Shown here: positions 53,731 through 62,890 of the stretch, one piece after another | Position numbering within the stretch: the first letter of the stretch is position 1 | Layout of the letters: each line of letters begins with the position of its first letter | Source of the DNA: Candidatus Bathyarchaeota archaeon | Lineage (GTDB): Archaea; Thermoproteota; Bathyarchaeia; Bathyarchaeales; Bathyarchaeaceae | DNA: 64,000 bases | Direction: 5' to 3' | Assembly: GCA_004376295.1 (NCBI GenBank) | Contig: SOJZ01000010.1 | Location: forward strand, 24,508-88,507 | Program-made: the position numbers and the translations under genes | Notes under the pieces: model-generated | Told to the model about the DNA's origin: nothing | Seen by the model: only the letters and a program-made list of their open reading frames with translations | The model's database searches: none

Positions 53731-54303
53731 CTAAATATATTTAATCATAACCTTAAATTCGCCAATTATAGAGAAATCTGCTTTCAGTTTCTTCAATAGT
53801 TCCATTTGTTTATTGTCGGGTACCCAGTATTTGCTATCTCCAACGAAATAGAAGTTGTGACCTAGATATGGTTTAAGTTTTGATTTATTTTGGCTTTCAA
53901 TAAGGCATGCATTTGTAATATGCTCAAAGCCGTTTTTGAAATAAAACTTGATTGCATTTTTGCTTTGAATAGGAGTTTCAACTCTAATTTTTTCCACTTT
54001 ATCTTTTAGAAACTCGATTGCTTTTTCTAACAGAGCTTTGCCAGTTCCTTTTCCACGAAATTCAGGCAAAACTACAAGATTCTCAATATCACCAATTTTA
54101 TCCCTAATTTTAATATCAATTAAACCAACAATTATGCCATTAACCTCAGCAAGGAAAGTTGAATCATAACTCAATTCGGAAAAATCTTCAAACTTCAGAA
54201 CCTTTTCTAAAGAACCATACCATGCTTCTGTAGAATATCCTTCATTGTGAACCCTCACATAAGCTTCTTCATCACCTTTCATGAAAGATCTGATTCTGAC
54301 CAT
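53731..54303 (-). CDS. GNAT-family N-acetyltransferase
   Basis: 190 aa. Acetyl-CoA motif VLPEFRGKGTGKALLEKAIE (R-G-x-G-x-G/A) near residue 82 and IQSKNAIKFYFKNGFEHIT. C-terminal 45 residues are an extra segment. Substrate unknown. Confidence 0.87.
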   Translation of the reverse strand: MVRIRSFMKGDEEAYVRVHNEGYSTEAWYGSLEKVLKFEDFSELSYDSTFLAEVNGIIVGLIDIKIRDKIGDIENLVVLPEFRGKGTGKALLEKAIEFLKDKVEKIRVETPIQSKNAIKFYFKNGFEHITNACLIESQNKSKLKPYLGHNFYFVGDSKYWVPDNKQMELLKKLKADFSIIGEFKVMIKYI

Positions 54304-54462
54304 AAGAGAGCCTCATTGAACTAACTTGTCACATCTCAGTTTTATATTTTTTTGTATTACTTCAAATTGCATGCATGCTTCCATGGTGTACATGCAAACT
54401 ACTCTACATATATGCATCATTATTGGTCTCCAGATGGGACTCCCAGTAGACTAATGACCTCT

Positions 54463-54681
54463 TTAGACAAGTTGCATCAGTTTTTTTCGGATCGCTCTAG
54501 TTGTGTATAATATGAGGTGGTCACCTTCTACTTTTATGAAGATTTTGTCGCCGCTTTTAATGAGAAGCTTCTTTCTGATTTCTTTAGGCACATATATTCT
54601 TCCCCTCTCATCTAACGTTGTCTTAAAGAACTTCTCTAGCATCTCAACAATGTAGCTTACGTCTTCCCGTTGAATGGGCAT
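54463..54681 (-). CDS. AbrB/SpoVT-type swapped-hairpin DNA-binding protein
   Basis: 72 aa. TTLDERGRIYVPKEIRKKLL and SGDKIFIKVEGDHLILY are the AbrB/MazE pattern. No toxin gene adjoins it. Divergent from the ribbon-helix-helix/proteasome fusion across a 67-bp promoter region, so the two may be co-regulated. Confidence 0.87.
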   Translation of the reverse strand: MPIQREDVSYIVEMLEKFFKTTLDERGRIYVPKEIRKKLLIKSGDKIFIKVEGDHLILYTTRAIRKKLMQLV

Positions 54682-54725
54682 ATTCCCACAAAGGTTTATT
54701 TAGCTCCTCTTTAAGATATATTTAT

Positions 54726-54737
54726 CCATTTAAATGG
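54726..54737. promoter_or_regulatory. Perfect 12-bp palindrome over the ribosome site of the RHH-proteasome gene
   Basis: CCATTTAAATGG, immediately followed by AGG so that its last bases form part of the GGAGG at 54736-54740. Placed just after the AT-rich promoter (GATATATTTATCC). RHH proteins bind short palindromes and often repress themselves, so this is a candidate operator. The binding is inferred. Confidence 0.5.
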
Positions 54738-54748
54738 AGGTTTGATGG

Positions 54749-55591
54749 ATGCCCGAAGTAAGAATAATCATTCCCCAAGAACTGGATAGAGCATTAGAGG
54801 GATTGGTAAAAGCGGGATTCGCCGGAAACAAGGCAGAGTTGGCGAGAACAGCGCTTGCCCATTTGATGTCCTCATTGCCCAGACAGATATCCAGAGGCTA
54901 CGACTTAGAAACAGCGTTCTCCCCTGACGGCCGTATATTTCAACTTGAGTATGCAGCTGAGACAACGCTTCGAGGTGGAACTATTGTTGGTGTTTGTTGC
55001 TCAGAAGGAGTTGTTTTGGCCAAAAGAATTCGGAAAGAACATGGACGCTATCCGTTGGTTGTAACACCAGATCAATTCACTAGAGTTTTCCAGATACATG
55101 AGTCCATTGGTATGGTGCATTGTGGGCTACTCTTGGATGGATACATAGTTGTAGATGAAGCTCTTAAGCAGGCAGAGCCCCTCGGGAAAGAAGGCAGAGT
55201 TGACATTAAAAAATTGGCTAAAAGATTGGTTCTTTTCATGCAGTCTTTTGGACAAAAAAAGGATATGAGACCATTAGGAACAGCCATTCTCCTAGGAGGA
55301 ATAGACTTGGACAAGAAACCCAGACTATTCTTGTTGGGGGCTCATGGAATGGCTAAAGAATACCGAGCAACCGTATGGGGATCAGGTAGAGATGAATCAA
55401 GGAAAATCTTGAGTGAGGGCTATGAAGAGGGCATCAGCTTAGAAGAGGCCACATTGTTAGCAGTGAAAGCCGCTCTGAAGGAGACGAAAAAGCCAGAAGT
55501 ATTGGTTGCGACGATAGATGCAAAAACCAACGTGTTCAAAGAATTAACAGACAAAGAAATAGAACAAATTTTGAAGAAAATATCTCCTTAA
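54749..55591 (+). CDS. psmA: Proteasome alpha-type subunit with N-terminal ribbon-helix-helix domain
   Basis: 280 aa. Residues 1-45 are a ribbon-helix-helix DNA-binding domain (PEVRIIIPQELDRALEGLVK, then NKAELARTALAHLM). Residues 50-280 are an alpha-type 20S proteasome subunit: GYDLETAFSPDGRIFQLEYA with gate residues Y51-D52, P59 and Y68, then the Ntn fold. GGAGG at 54736-54740 is 8 bases before the ATG at 54749, so the fused form is what the sequence predicts. An internal ATG at 54866 (SSLPRQISRGYD) could give a plain alpha subunit but lacks a ribosome site. Confidence 0.88.
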   Translation: MPEVRIIIPQELDRALEGLVKAGFAGNKAELARTALAHLMSSLPRQISRGYDLETAFSPDGRIFQLEYAAETTLRGGTIVGVCCSEGVVLAKRIRKEHGRYPLVVTPDQFTRVFQIHESIGMVHCGLLLDGYIVVDEALKQAEPLGKEGRVDIKKLAKRLVLFMQSFGQKKDMRPLGTAILLGGIDLDKKPRLFLLGAHGMAKEYRATVWGSGRDESRKILSEGYEEGISLEEATLLAVKAALKETKKPEVLVATIDAKTNVFKELTDKEIEQILKKISP

Positions 55592-55735
55592 ATTCCCCTT
55601 TCATGCATGCATCACTGAAGCCCAGAAAGACATACACACTAGACTGATAGCCGAAACGACGGATAAAGAACGAAAATAGAGCTGAAAGTATGTAAGCCCG
55701 CCGCTCCAATGCATGCATGTCACCATTTTAGGTCC

Positions 55736-57004
55736 TCACGGGGAGTGGGAGGTATTTGTGATGTTCTTTTTCAGAGTGTCTTTAACAAAGACTGCAAATA
55801 TGACTATCCCAGGTATGCTCAAGAGCACTGATGCATAGAAGACAAACCTAGGATATAACTCAAAGGAATAGTGAGCAACTATCAAACTTCCAAGAAGAGG
55901 CCCCACAGCTCCTGCTATTCTACTAAAAGCACTGAAAACACCAAGTGCTGTGCCCCTAAATTCTTCTGCAACCAACTCCGCAGGCAATACATATGAAGCA
56001 CCAGAACTCAATCCACCAATTGTACCTGACACTATGCCTATCAGAAGCAGAAGAAGGAAGTCTCTCGTTTGTATTATTGCCAAGATGGCCAGAGGTCCAG
56101 TAACTAGACTTAGAAGCATTAAAGGTTTTCTACCTACCTTGTCTGCCAGCTTTCCTCCTGGAATTTGCGAAAGTAGTGATGCTGTTAATGATGCTGATAC
56201 AAGCCATCCGAATTGAAACTGGTCTATCCCAATCACATTCAGATAGAAGAGTACCATGTAGGGACCAATGATTGAACCCGATAGACTCGAAACTACACTG
56301 TAGAGAAGGTATGCTCGTGTGCCCGTGCCAGCATCCCAGGTCAGCTTCAGTTTTTCCAGGAAACTTAGTGCTTCCTCTGGCTCTTCTGAAACAGTTTTCA
56401 CAGATTGATGTCGCTCACGTTTGGTTTCTACCAAGAGAAGCTGTCTAGCCACAACCATTATGAAAAGGACAGCTGATGCTAGGAGAAATATGTAGCGGTA
56501 GTCCCCACCGAGAGCCAAATAGCCTGCTATCGTAGGTGCCAAGATGCCTCCCAAACCTGCAATGAACCCCATTGAGCTGAATCCTGTCGCTCGCTTCTCA
56601 GGAGGTAAGCTTTCAACTATCAAAGCGTAGGCCCCAGGCCGGTAGATGTTCATGCCAAAATTAACCATTATAAGACAAATGACTGCTACATACCATAACC
56701 CAACCCAAAACAGAGGCAAGATGAAAATCGCCATAAGTGCACTACCCAAGACCGTAATCTTCTTCCTTCCGTAGATGTCCGCGAAATGCCCCCCAAAAAG
56801 CATCACTATGGCGTTGGCGAGAGCCATAACCGAGAAGATTGCACCTAGGATTTCTGTAGGTGCACCGACACTCTCGAAATACGGAGGTAGAAACGGACCA
56901 TACATATTCTGGGCTAGATTTAGCATAATGGCAGTTGTGCATAGAACAAGAATGTTTCTTTCCAAGCCAAGAATGTCTCTAACGTTTCTCAGAGCCTTGA
57001 ACAA
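55736..57004 (-). CDS. Major facilitator superfamily transporter
   Basis: 422 aa, 12 membrane helices with a charged central loop (ETKRERHQSVKTVSEEPEEA). MFS motif GGHFADIYGRKKITVLGS after helix 2 and GGKLADKVGRKPLMLL after helix 8. Efflux type; substrate unknown. Confidence 0.9.
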   Translation of the reverse strand: MFKALRNVRDILGLERNILVLCTTAIMLNLAQNMYGPFLPPYFESVGAPTEILGAIFSVMALANAIVMLFGGHFADIYGRKKITVLGSALMAIFILPLFWVGLWYVAVICLIMVNFGMNIYRPGAYALIVESLPPEKRATGFSSMGFIAGLGGILAPTIAGYLALGGDYRYIFLLASAVLFIMVVARQLLLVETKRERHQSVKTVSEEPEEALSFLEKLKLTWDAGTGTRAYLLYSVVSSLSGSIIGPYMVLFYLNVIGIDQFQFGWLVSASLTASLLSQIPGGKLADKVGRKPLMLLSLVTGPLAILAIIQTRDFLLLLLIGIVSGTIGGLSSGASYVLPAELVAEEFRGTALGVFSAFSRIAGAVGPLLGSLIVAHYSFELYPRFVFYASVLLSIPGIVIFAVFVKDTLKKNITNTSHSP

Positions 57005-57315
57005 TCTATCCCTCCATAGTGGGAGAACAACCTCGGTACTGGATAGCTGGTTCTAATCTGCCTGTGCATCATGATATCTCCCACAGACTCCCTTCCCTTT
57101 TTGTTTCTTCTTAATAAAGACTTTGAGTAGAGGATCAATTTGCACTGAGGTTCAAGTAATAAACTCTTTTTGCGCATGCATACGTGAATTTGAATTTGTT
57201 TGTTCACAACCTACACTACCACATATAACAAAAAATTGATAGAGCCAATTCATTAACATTCTCTTATACTAAAACCAACATCAAAACAAAAGTTACAACT
57301 TAACCATAGTCAAGT
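57005..57315. other. Intergenic region
   Basis: 311 bp, AT-rich, with GCGCATGCATACG at 57172. Contains only short frames. Nothing further seen. Confidence 0.4.
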
Positions 57316-58494
57316 TTAATCATTCATAGTCTTTCGATGAACCATTTTTCCTCTGACAATAGTTGAACAAACGTTGAGCTCTCTATCTAAGATGACAAAA
57401 TCAGCGTCCTTACCTTGTTCCAAGCTTCCTTTCCTATTGTCCACACCTACAACTTTCGCGGGATTTATTGTTGCCATACTCACTGCTTCTTGTAGCGACG
57501 CGCCGACAAGATTTACCATGTTTCTCACAGCCTTATTCATCGTCAGAGTGCTTCCAGCAAGCCCGCCTGACTCCAATCTGGAGACACCATTTTTCACGAT
57601 GACATTCCGTTTGCCAAGCTTATATTTGCCGTCAGGCATGCCCGCGGCTCGTATAGCGTCTGTTACCAAAACAACCCCACTCGAACCCTTGACTTTTGTC
57701 AATAATTTCATTGCAGCTGGATGCACATGTACATAGTCGCAAATCAGCTCCGCCGTCAATTCGTCATGAATGAGAACAGTGCCCACCACTCCGGGCTCTC
57801 TATGATCGAAGCCTCGCATTCTGTTAAAAGTGTGAGCTGCGTGGCTGATGCCATGTTTAATCGCGTCTACAACTTCGCTGTACGTCGCGTTAGAGTGCCC
57901 AATCGAGGCTGTTATCCCAAAGTTTCGAAGTTCAACTATCAGCTTTTTGGCTCCCTCAACTTCAGGAGCCAATGTTACGAGCCTTACAGCGTAATTTGAT
58001 GCCTTCAATATTTCCCTAAATTCGTCCGTAGAAGGAGGTCGAATATACTTTGAGTCTTGCCCGCCACATTTTTTAGGATTGATATATGGGCCTTCCAAGT
58101 GTATTCCAAGAACCTCTGCGCCATCTGTTCCCTTTTTTATTGATACCTTCACCGTCTTAGCTGCGTTTAATAGATCATTATGTGCCGCGGAGATGGTGGT
58201 TGCAAGAAAGGCGGTGGTTCCATGACTTGCCTTAAATCTTGCTAGTTTGTTGATTGCCTTGTAGGAGGCGTCCATAACGTCGGTGCCCTTACCGCCATGA
58301 ATGTGAATGTCGATAAAGCCTGGTGCCACTATTCCGCCAGAGGCGTCTATTACTTTAGCCTCTTTCGGTGTTTCTACGTCTTTTTCCTGACCAACCGTTA
58401 TGATTCTTTCATCCTTAAAGACGACCACTCCATTCTTTATCATTTTAGAAGGCGTTATCACGGTGCCATTCTTAATTACGCTGATTTTTTCCAT
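57316..58494 (-). CDS. nagA: N-acetylglucosamine-6-phosphate deacetylase
   Basis: 392 aa amidohydrolase. GFIDIHIHGGKGTDVMDAS metal motif near residue 58, HLEGPYINPKKCGGQ, SIGHSNATY and the catalytic Asp in LVTDAIRAAG. Turns GlcNAc-6-P to GlcN-6-P. Directly downstream of a PfkB kinase (stop and start adjacent), which may supply the phosphosugar. Confidence 0.93.
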   Translation of the reverse strand: MEKISVIKNGTVITPSKMIKNGVVVFKDERIITVGQEKDVETPKEAKVIDASGGIVAPGFIDIHIHGGKGTDVMDASYKAINKLARFKASHGTTAFLATTISAAHNDLLNAAKTVKVSIKKGTDGAEVLGIHLEGPYINPKKCGGQDSKYIRPPSTDEFREILKASNYAVRLVTLAPEVEGAKKLIVELRNFGITASIGHSNATYSEVVDAIKHGISHAAHTFNRMRGFDHREPGVVGTVLIHDELTAELICDYVHVHPAAMKLLTKVKGSSGVVLVTDAIRAAGMPDGKYKLGKRNVIVKNGVSRLESGGLAGSTLTMNKAVRNMVNLVGASLQEAVSMATINPAKVVGVDNRKGSLEQGKDADFVILDRELNVCSTIVRGKMVHRKTMND

Positions 58495-59625
58495 TCAAGT
58501 CTCCTCGCCGATGGCTGCAGAGCAAAACTCCAAGAGGTTGGGCAACGTGGGATGCTCCGCCGTAGGGCTTGAAATGTAGTATGCGGCAACGGCGTTTGCC
58601 AGAGTTAGCCTCCGAGAGTCTGGAAGACCAAGAGAATCACCGAAAATGTTTCCTGCATTCCAAGCGTCTCCCGCTCCTGTAGCCCTTAAAACTGGAACCT
58701 TGAAGGCGGGCACGATGACCTCGGTTTTGCTGGTGAATGATCCGGCGAAGCTGGTGGTGTGAAGATCAATCCGAGATGAAAGTTTTCTCGCTAAGATTCT
58801 TGCGCTCTCCTTTGCCAATTCGTCGGGTTTTAAAGCTTTTCGAAGACTATTTGCTTCCTTGCTTAATTGTGACGCGTAACAAAAAGCCTCGTTCTCGTTG
58901 ACACTGAATATGTCGACAAGATTACCCGAAAGAACTCTTCTCACAAGCTTTGGAACATCCTCTTTCTTCGGACTTGGATCGGAAGTGTCGTAGTACGTTT
59001 TTCCCTTTCCTTCCTTTTTGACAACGTTAAAAACTCTTTCAGCCATTTCGGTTCCCCAACGTCTGGTTGCCGCCCAATGAAATATGCAAACGTAGTCAGC
59101 TTCATGCAACAGTTGGAAATCCTCGGAGGTGAAATCGTCTAAGCCGAATTCTGTTAGAGATCCAAGATCGCTCATCATTACGTTGACTCTTTCGCCTCGA
59201 TGAATGAGTTCAAAGGCGGTGGTAAGTGCTATCGTGCCTCGTGTTTTCATGTGGGAGAGGTCTACTCCAAGGGGCTCCAGATAATATTTCAGTAGCTGAA
59301 GTCCGAGTGGACTCGTGTTGATGATTGGGTGAACCTTTACACCTAAAGTGGCAAGGGCAGCGGCTGTGTTCGCTGCATTTCCACCCCTCAACTCCGTTTG
59401 TTTGATTCCGTGAAGGCTTCCGCCCTTATGTCTCGCTACCTCAGTGATGGCTTTGGAAAGACGTTTAACACCTCCTTCGTAGGTTACTAGGCGGTCCAAG
59501 AAAAAGTCAGGCATCACCACTACGTTGAATTCTCTCGGTGGCTTTAACCGTTCCAAGAAATGGAGTAAATCCTCTATGTATTGCGAAGGCGAAGTCTTCT
59601 CCCTCAAGACTAGACCACCTAACAA
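58495..59625 (-). CDS. PfkB-family sugar kinase
   Basis: 376 aa. GGNAANTAAALATLG near residue 80 and the catalytic RATGAGDAWNAG near residue 323. TTG start. Operon with nagA suggests an amino-sugar substrate (GlcNAc or similar); this is inference from context. Confidence 0.87.
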   Translation of the reverse strand: MLGGLVLREKTSPSQYIEDLLHFLERLKPPREFNVVVMPDFFLDRLVTYEGGVKRLSKAITEVARHKGGSLHGIKQTELRGGNAANTAAALATLGVKVHPIINTSPLGLQLLKYYLEPLGVDLSHMKTRGTIALTTAFELIHRGERVNVMMSDLGSLTEFGLDDFTSEDFQLLHEADYVCIFHWAATRRWGTEMAERVFNVVKKEGKGKTYYDTSDPSPKKEDVPKLVRRVLSGNLVDIFSVNENEAFCYASQLSKEANSLRKALKPDELAKESARILARKLSSRIDLHTTSFAGSFTSKTEVIVPAFKVPVLRATGAGDAWNAGNIFGDSLGLPDSRRLTLANAVAAYYISSPTAEHPTLPNLLEFCSAAIGEET

Positions 59626-59967
59626 TAATAGAGGATTCAGTGAATAAAAGATAACTCAAAAATGTTTGATCGCAATATACATGCACCTTTAGCCCAAACC
59701 CAACCCCAGTCAGAAAAAAAGGACATTTCAGATTCATAAATCATTTAAACTGAAAAAATATGCTTGTGTTTCGGGGTTGCTCTCGCAGAAGACCTGCTCT
59801 GCACGCATAAATCCCATACCAGCTCTTCTCATAAAGAGAAAGCCAAACGTGACTTATCCTGGGTGGCGTGGTACAGGCTCCGAGGGCAACTCCTTAATAC
59901 CAATCAAACTAGCGCAATATCTAATGCATGCATGCAAGAGAGACGAAGTTGACAGCCTAAGAATTTC
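59626..59967. other. Intergenic region
   Basis: 342 bp with TGCATGCATGCA at 59933. A GC-rich stretch near 59845-59905 (GGGTGGCGTGGTACAGGCTC) has open frames in two directions but no start or ribosome site. No gene called. Confidence 0.35.
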
Positions 59968-60729
59968 CTATATTTTCACAGACTCTAGTGTGCTCAGTAG
60001 TTCATCTTCTATTTGTATGTGGTATTTGAAGTGTTCATTAGGGTCTTTCAACAAGACGTAGAGCCAATAGATTCCGAATAAGCCCACGGTTATTATGTTT
60101 AGAATCAGATAGAGAACGAAGCTTCTGTTTGGCAGGATTTCGGTTCTTCGAGGAGCAGAAAACTTGATGTCGCATTTGTCGAGTACTCTGTTTATATCCT
60201 CCACAAAACCGTCTTCCCTTCGCTCATGTTTGTAAAAGTCTTTCATCAAGAAGTAATAAACATACCATATTGCCAAGGAACCTACATACGGTACCGCTGA
60301 AAGGATAGCCCAAAGTACAGCGCTTTTTTCGGTTTCCTCAGCTTTGGTTTCTCTCACGGTTCTCTCACAGGATGATAACCCGACTTCTACGTCAACATCT
60401 TTTTTTGCCGCTATGGTTTTAACTGCGGTTATAACGTCTTCAGAGAGGAACATCTGTCTCTTGAAATGTGTGTTTTGTCTCTTGACGAGCTTGTATGTGA
60501 GGATTATGGACACTATCAACCCGATTATGGCTAACAACCATAACAAGGTAGTCAATACTGCCAGCATAGGTAAAGTAGTGGTGTATGGCTCTCCAGGCAC
60601 AATCCAGGATGTTGTCATCACAAATATGGTGTAAAAGATCGTAAAAATTGCTGTAATTGCAGCGAAAATTGGTATCAAGTAGACGAGGATCCATGCATTC
60701 GACATCATCGGATCTGACTCAAAACGCAT
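59968..60729 (-). CDS. DUF4234-like membrane protein
   Basis: 253 aa, four membrane helices: two near residues 10-75, one near 145, one near 215. The C-terminal YLILNIITVGLFGIYWLYVL resembles DUF4234. Cytoplasmic loop between helices 2 and 3 is charged. Function unknown. Confidence 0.75.
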   Translation of the reverse strand: MRFESDPMMSNAWILVYLIPIFAAITAIFTIFYTIFVMTTSWIVPGEPYTTTLPMLAVLTTLLWLLAIIGLIVSIILTYKLVKRQNTHFKRQMFLSEDVITAVKTIAAKKDVDVEVGLSSCERTVRETKAEETEKSAVLWAILSAVPYVGSLAIWYVYYFLMKDFYKHERREDGFVEDINRVLDKCDIKFSAPRRTEILPNRSFVLYLILNIITVGLFGIYWLYVLLKDPNEHFKYHIQIEDELLSTLESVKI

Positions 60730-60881
60730 TCGAATGTCTTTCCTTAAATCCTCAATTGGAGCACTCAGCTTTTTCCTCTCCCATTTTTATGCTACTTTCT
60801 TAGCGTATTTGCAGAGGATGAATATATCGCTTGTGCATGCATGCGAAAATGATATTAACTCTTTCGTTCAGAATAGTTGCC

Positions 60882-61073
60882 ATGAACTCGCTTGGCTCAA
60901 GAGTTGCTGGAACAGTTATGATATGCGCCTTCTGGCTAGCGTTCATCATACTTTACTTAGCCTTCTTCGCAGGCAACTTTGACTTTTGGCAAAGACTAGC
61001 GATATTTGTTGCATCTGGAGCCATCGTATGTGGCATAACCCTTGCCATGTGGATGAAGTGGATGCTTAAATAA
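60882..61073 (+). CDS. Small membrane protein, 63 aa
   Basis: Two membrane helices (TVMICAFWLAFIILYLAFFA; LAIFVASGAIVCGITLAMWM). Start taken at MNSLGSRVAG; a longer frame from 60831 begins in a TGCA repeat. Unknown function. Confidence 0.55.
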   Translation: MNSLGSRVAGTVMICAFWLAFIILYLAFFAGNFDFWQRLAIFVASGAIVCGITLAMWMKWMLK

Positions 61074-61155
61074 TCTACAATGTTAAATGTGTAGAGAGGC
61101 TGCTGAATGCATGCATTAGTTTTAGTGGTTAGTGCGCGCATGCATGCAGAGATGA

Positions 61156-62298
61156 TCAATGGGGATTGTTTACTCTGATTGTGTCACTGCCTTCAAAATA
61201 TGTGTCATCGACTTCTCCAGTTATGGTCAATGTAGCTTCACCAACACTTAGAATGGCCATTAGATCTTGTCTCTTGAACTTAACCATTAAGTCGGCAATG
61301 CCATCAGCATCATAGTCTCCAATTTCTGTTGGATGCAGTTCTGCTGGGATTTCACCATTCAATTTGACCGTTGAGATGTCAACGTCATTTACATCGTAAT
61401 CTTCCGGAACCCCTATATACGCTGTAATCCATTTGCCCATACTCTTCAAATTCGCCGTATCAGGGTCTATATCGACTGTAGCGGGCACTACTGGTGCTCC
61501 AAGCCAATCAATTATGTTCAACCCGAGCCTTTTGTTATCGTACTCGTCAACGTGATTATCAACGAAAAATCCCTCTTCGGATATAACAATCACCTTACCG
61601 GACCCGTACCTGATAGCGGCGCAATTAGGAGGGTGGGATCCCGGATTCGGATAAGGACTTTCGTGATAGCCTCCGTAGGAATCGCCATCTCCTGTGATCA
61701 AAATAGTCCCAGTTTGAATGCTTATAGATCCATGGAGAGCCCCTGTAGCCCCTATTCTCATCACTCCTTGAGTTACTGGGTGACTCTCGATGAAAGGCGA
61801 ATGAAAGATAGCTGAAGCGGGACCGCTGGTGTAGTCCGTTGGGTCGAAAATTATGTCTGGATTGAAAAAAGCCCCAAACCTCTGAGCTATCTTATTCATC
61901 GGATAATCCTCCAAAGTGGATCCAGGATGATAGTCCACCCACGACCATCCAAGTCCCGTCAACCACAGTCCTCCGCCACTTTTGACAAAGTCCTCAATAG
62001 CTTGGATCTCAGACTGAGCAAACGAACCCCATGCGGTCCCAATTACTAAAACGCAGTAAGTACTGAGTAGTGATTGTGTAAGCGTTCCGCTGAAAGTGTC
62101 AACAACATAGCCATTGTCTTCAAGGGCTTGGATCAATGTTTGAGCATTGCCCGACACTAACCACTCAGAGTGGCCTTCATCTATGAGCAAGTTTATAGGC
62201 GTACTTTCTGCTTTGACTGGTTGAATGTTAAATGCCGATGTTAACATGCCTATCAACAGCAGCGTCAGCATCATTCCCGATACTGCTTTACCATTCAT
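61156..62298 (-). CDS. Secreted protein with glutamine-amidotransferase-like fold and C-terminal beta domain
   Basis: 380 aa. Signal peptide of about 30 residues ending near PVKAES. Residues 35-255 look like a DUF4350/ThuA-type Rossmann domain (INLLIDEGHSEWLVSG; VIGTAWGSFAQSEIQAIEDF; GSGKVIVISEEGFF). Residues 265-375 are a beta domain with VDIDPDTANLKSMGKWITAY and GDYDADGIADLMVKF, a Ca-binding-like Asp motif. Extracellular; function unknown. Confidence 0.8.
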   Translation of the reverse strand: MNGKAVSGMMLTLLLIGMLTSAFNIQPVKAESTPINLLIDEGHSEWLVSGNAQTLIQALEDNGYVVDTFSGTLTQSLLSTYCVLVIGTAWGSFAQSEIQAIEDFVKSGGGLWLTGLGWSWVDYHPGSTLEDYPMNKIAQRFGAFFNPDIIFDPTDYTSGPASAIFHSPFIESHPVTQGVMRIGATGALHGSISIQTGTILITGDGDSYGGYHESPYPNPGSHPPNCAAIRYGSGKVIVISEEGFFVDNHVDEYDNKRLGLNIIDWLGAPVVPATVDIDPDTANLKSMGKWITAYIGVPEDYDVNDVDISTVKLNGEIPAELHPTEIGDYDADGIADLMVKFKRQDLMAILSVGEATLTITGEVDDTYFEGSDTIRVNNPH

Positions 62299-62493
62299 TT
62301 TTCTCCCTTCTTCCTTTATGATTATGCAGTTTCAATCACTTAAGGCTTCAGAAACTATGTTCTACTTAACATTGTATTTTGAAATCTTTGAACATTGTTT
62401 CATTCGTCTTTTCTGAGAAATAGCCAAAAAAGGAGTTTGGTGGTTGATTTAGTGGCTTTTTGATGTTGCAACTAAATCACTGCGAGATTATCT

Positions 62494-62784
62494 TTGGTAA
62501 ATGATGACGAAGCCGTGGAACTCGGAAGAATAGCTTTAAGGGTCATGCCTCAATCGTTGGTTCTGAAATGCATCGGTTGGGCTGTTCGGGACTTCTGGAA
62601 TCGTCAGCCAGGATGGCCTGACCTCTTTGTGTTCAGGACTAATGAGTTCCAGTTTGTTGAAGTAAAGACTCCTCATGACAAATTGTCTTTAGAGCAAATG
62701 AGTTGGTTTAAGTGGGCAATTGAGGAAGCTGCTATCCCTTGCGAAATATTCAGATTGCGAAAGGCAGTAACAGCAGATAAATGA
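62494..62784 (+). CDS. VRR-NUC domain nuclease-like protein
   Basis: 96 aa, TTG start. PGWPDLFVFRTNEFQFVEVK supplies the Asp and E-x-K of the PD-(D/E)xK fold, followed by DKLSLEQMSWF. Stand-alone VRR-NUC proteins are often of phage or plasmid origin. Small and unlinked to other repair genes. Confidence 0.85.
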   Translation: MVNDDEAVELGRIALRVMPQSLVLKCIGWAVRDFWNRQPGWPDLFVFRTNEFQFVEVKTPHDKLSLEQMSWFKWAIEEAAIPCEIFRLRKAVTADK

Positions 62785-62890
62785 GACTAGGAGAACCTAA
62801 TACTTGCGCGCGCATTCCAAGCTTTAAAAATCACTTCTGACAATATTCCATCACGTGGCTTCGTGTATCACGTGAGGGGATGAGACCATC

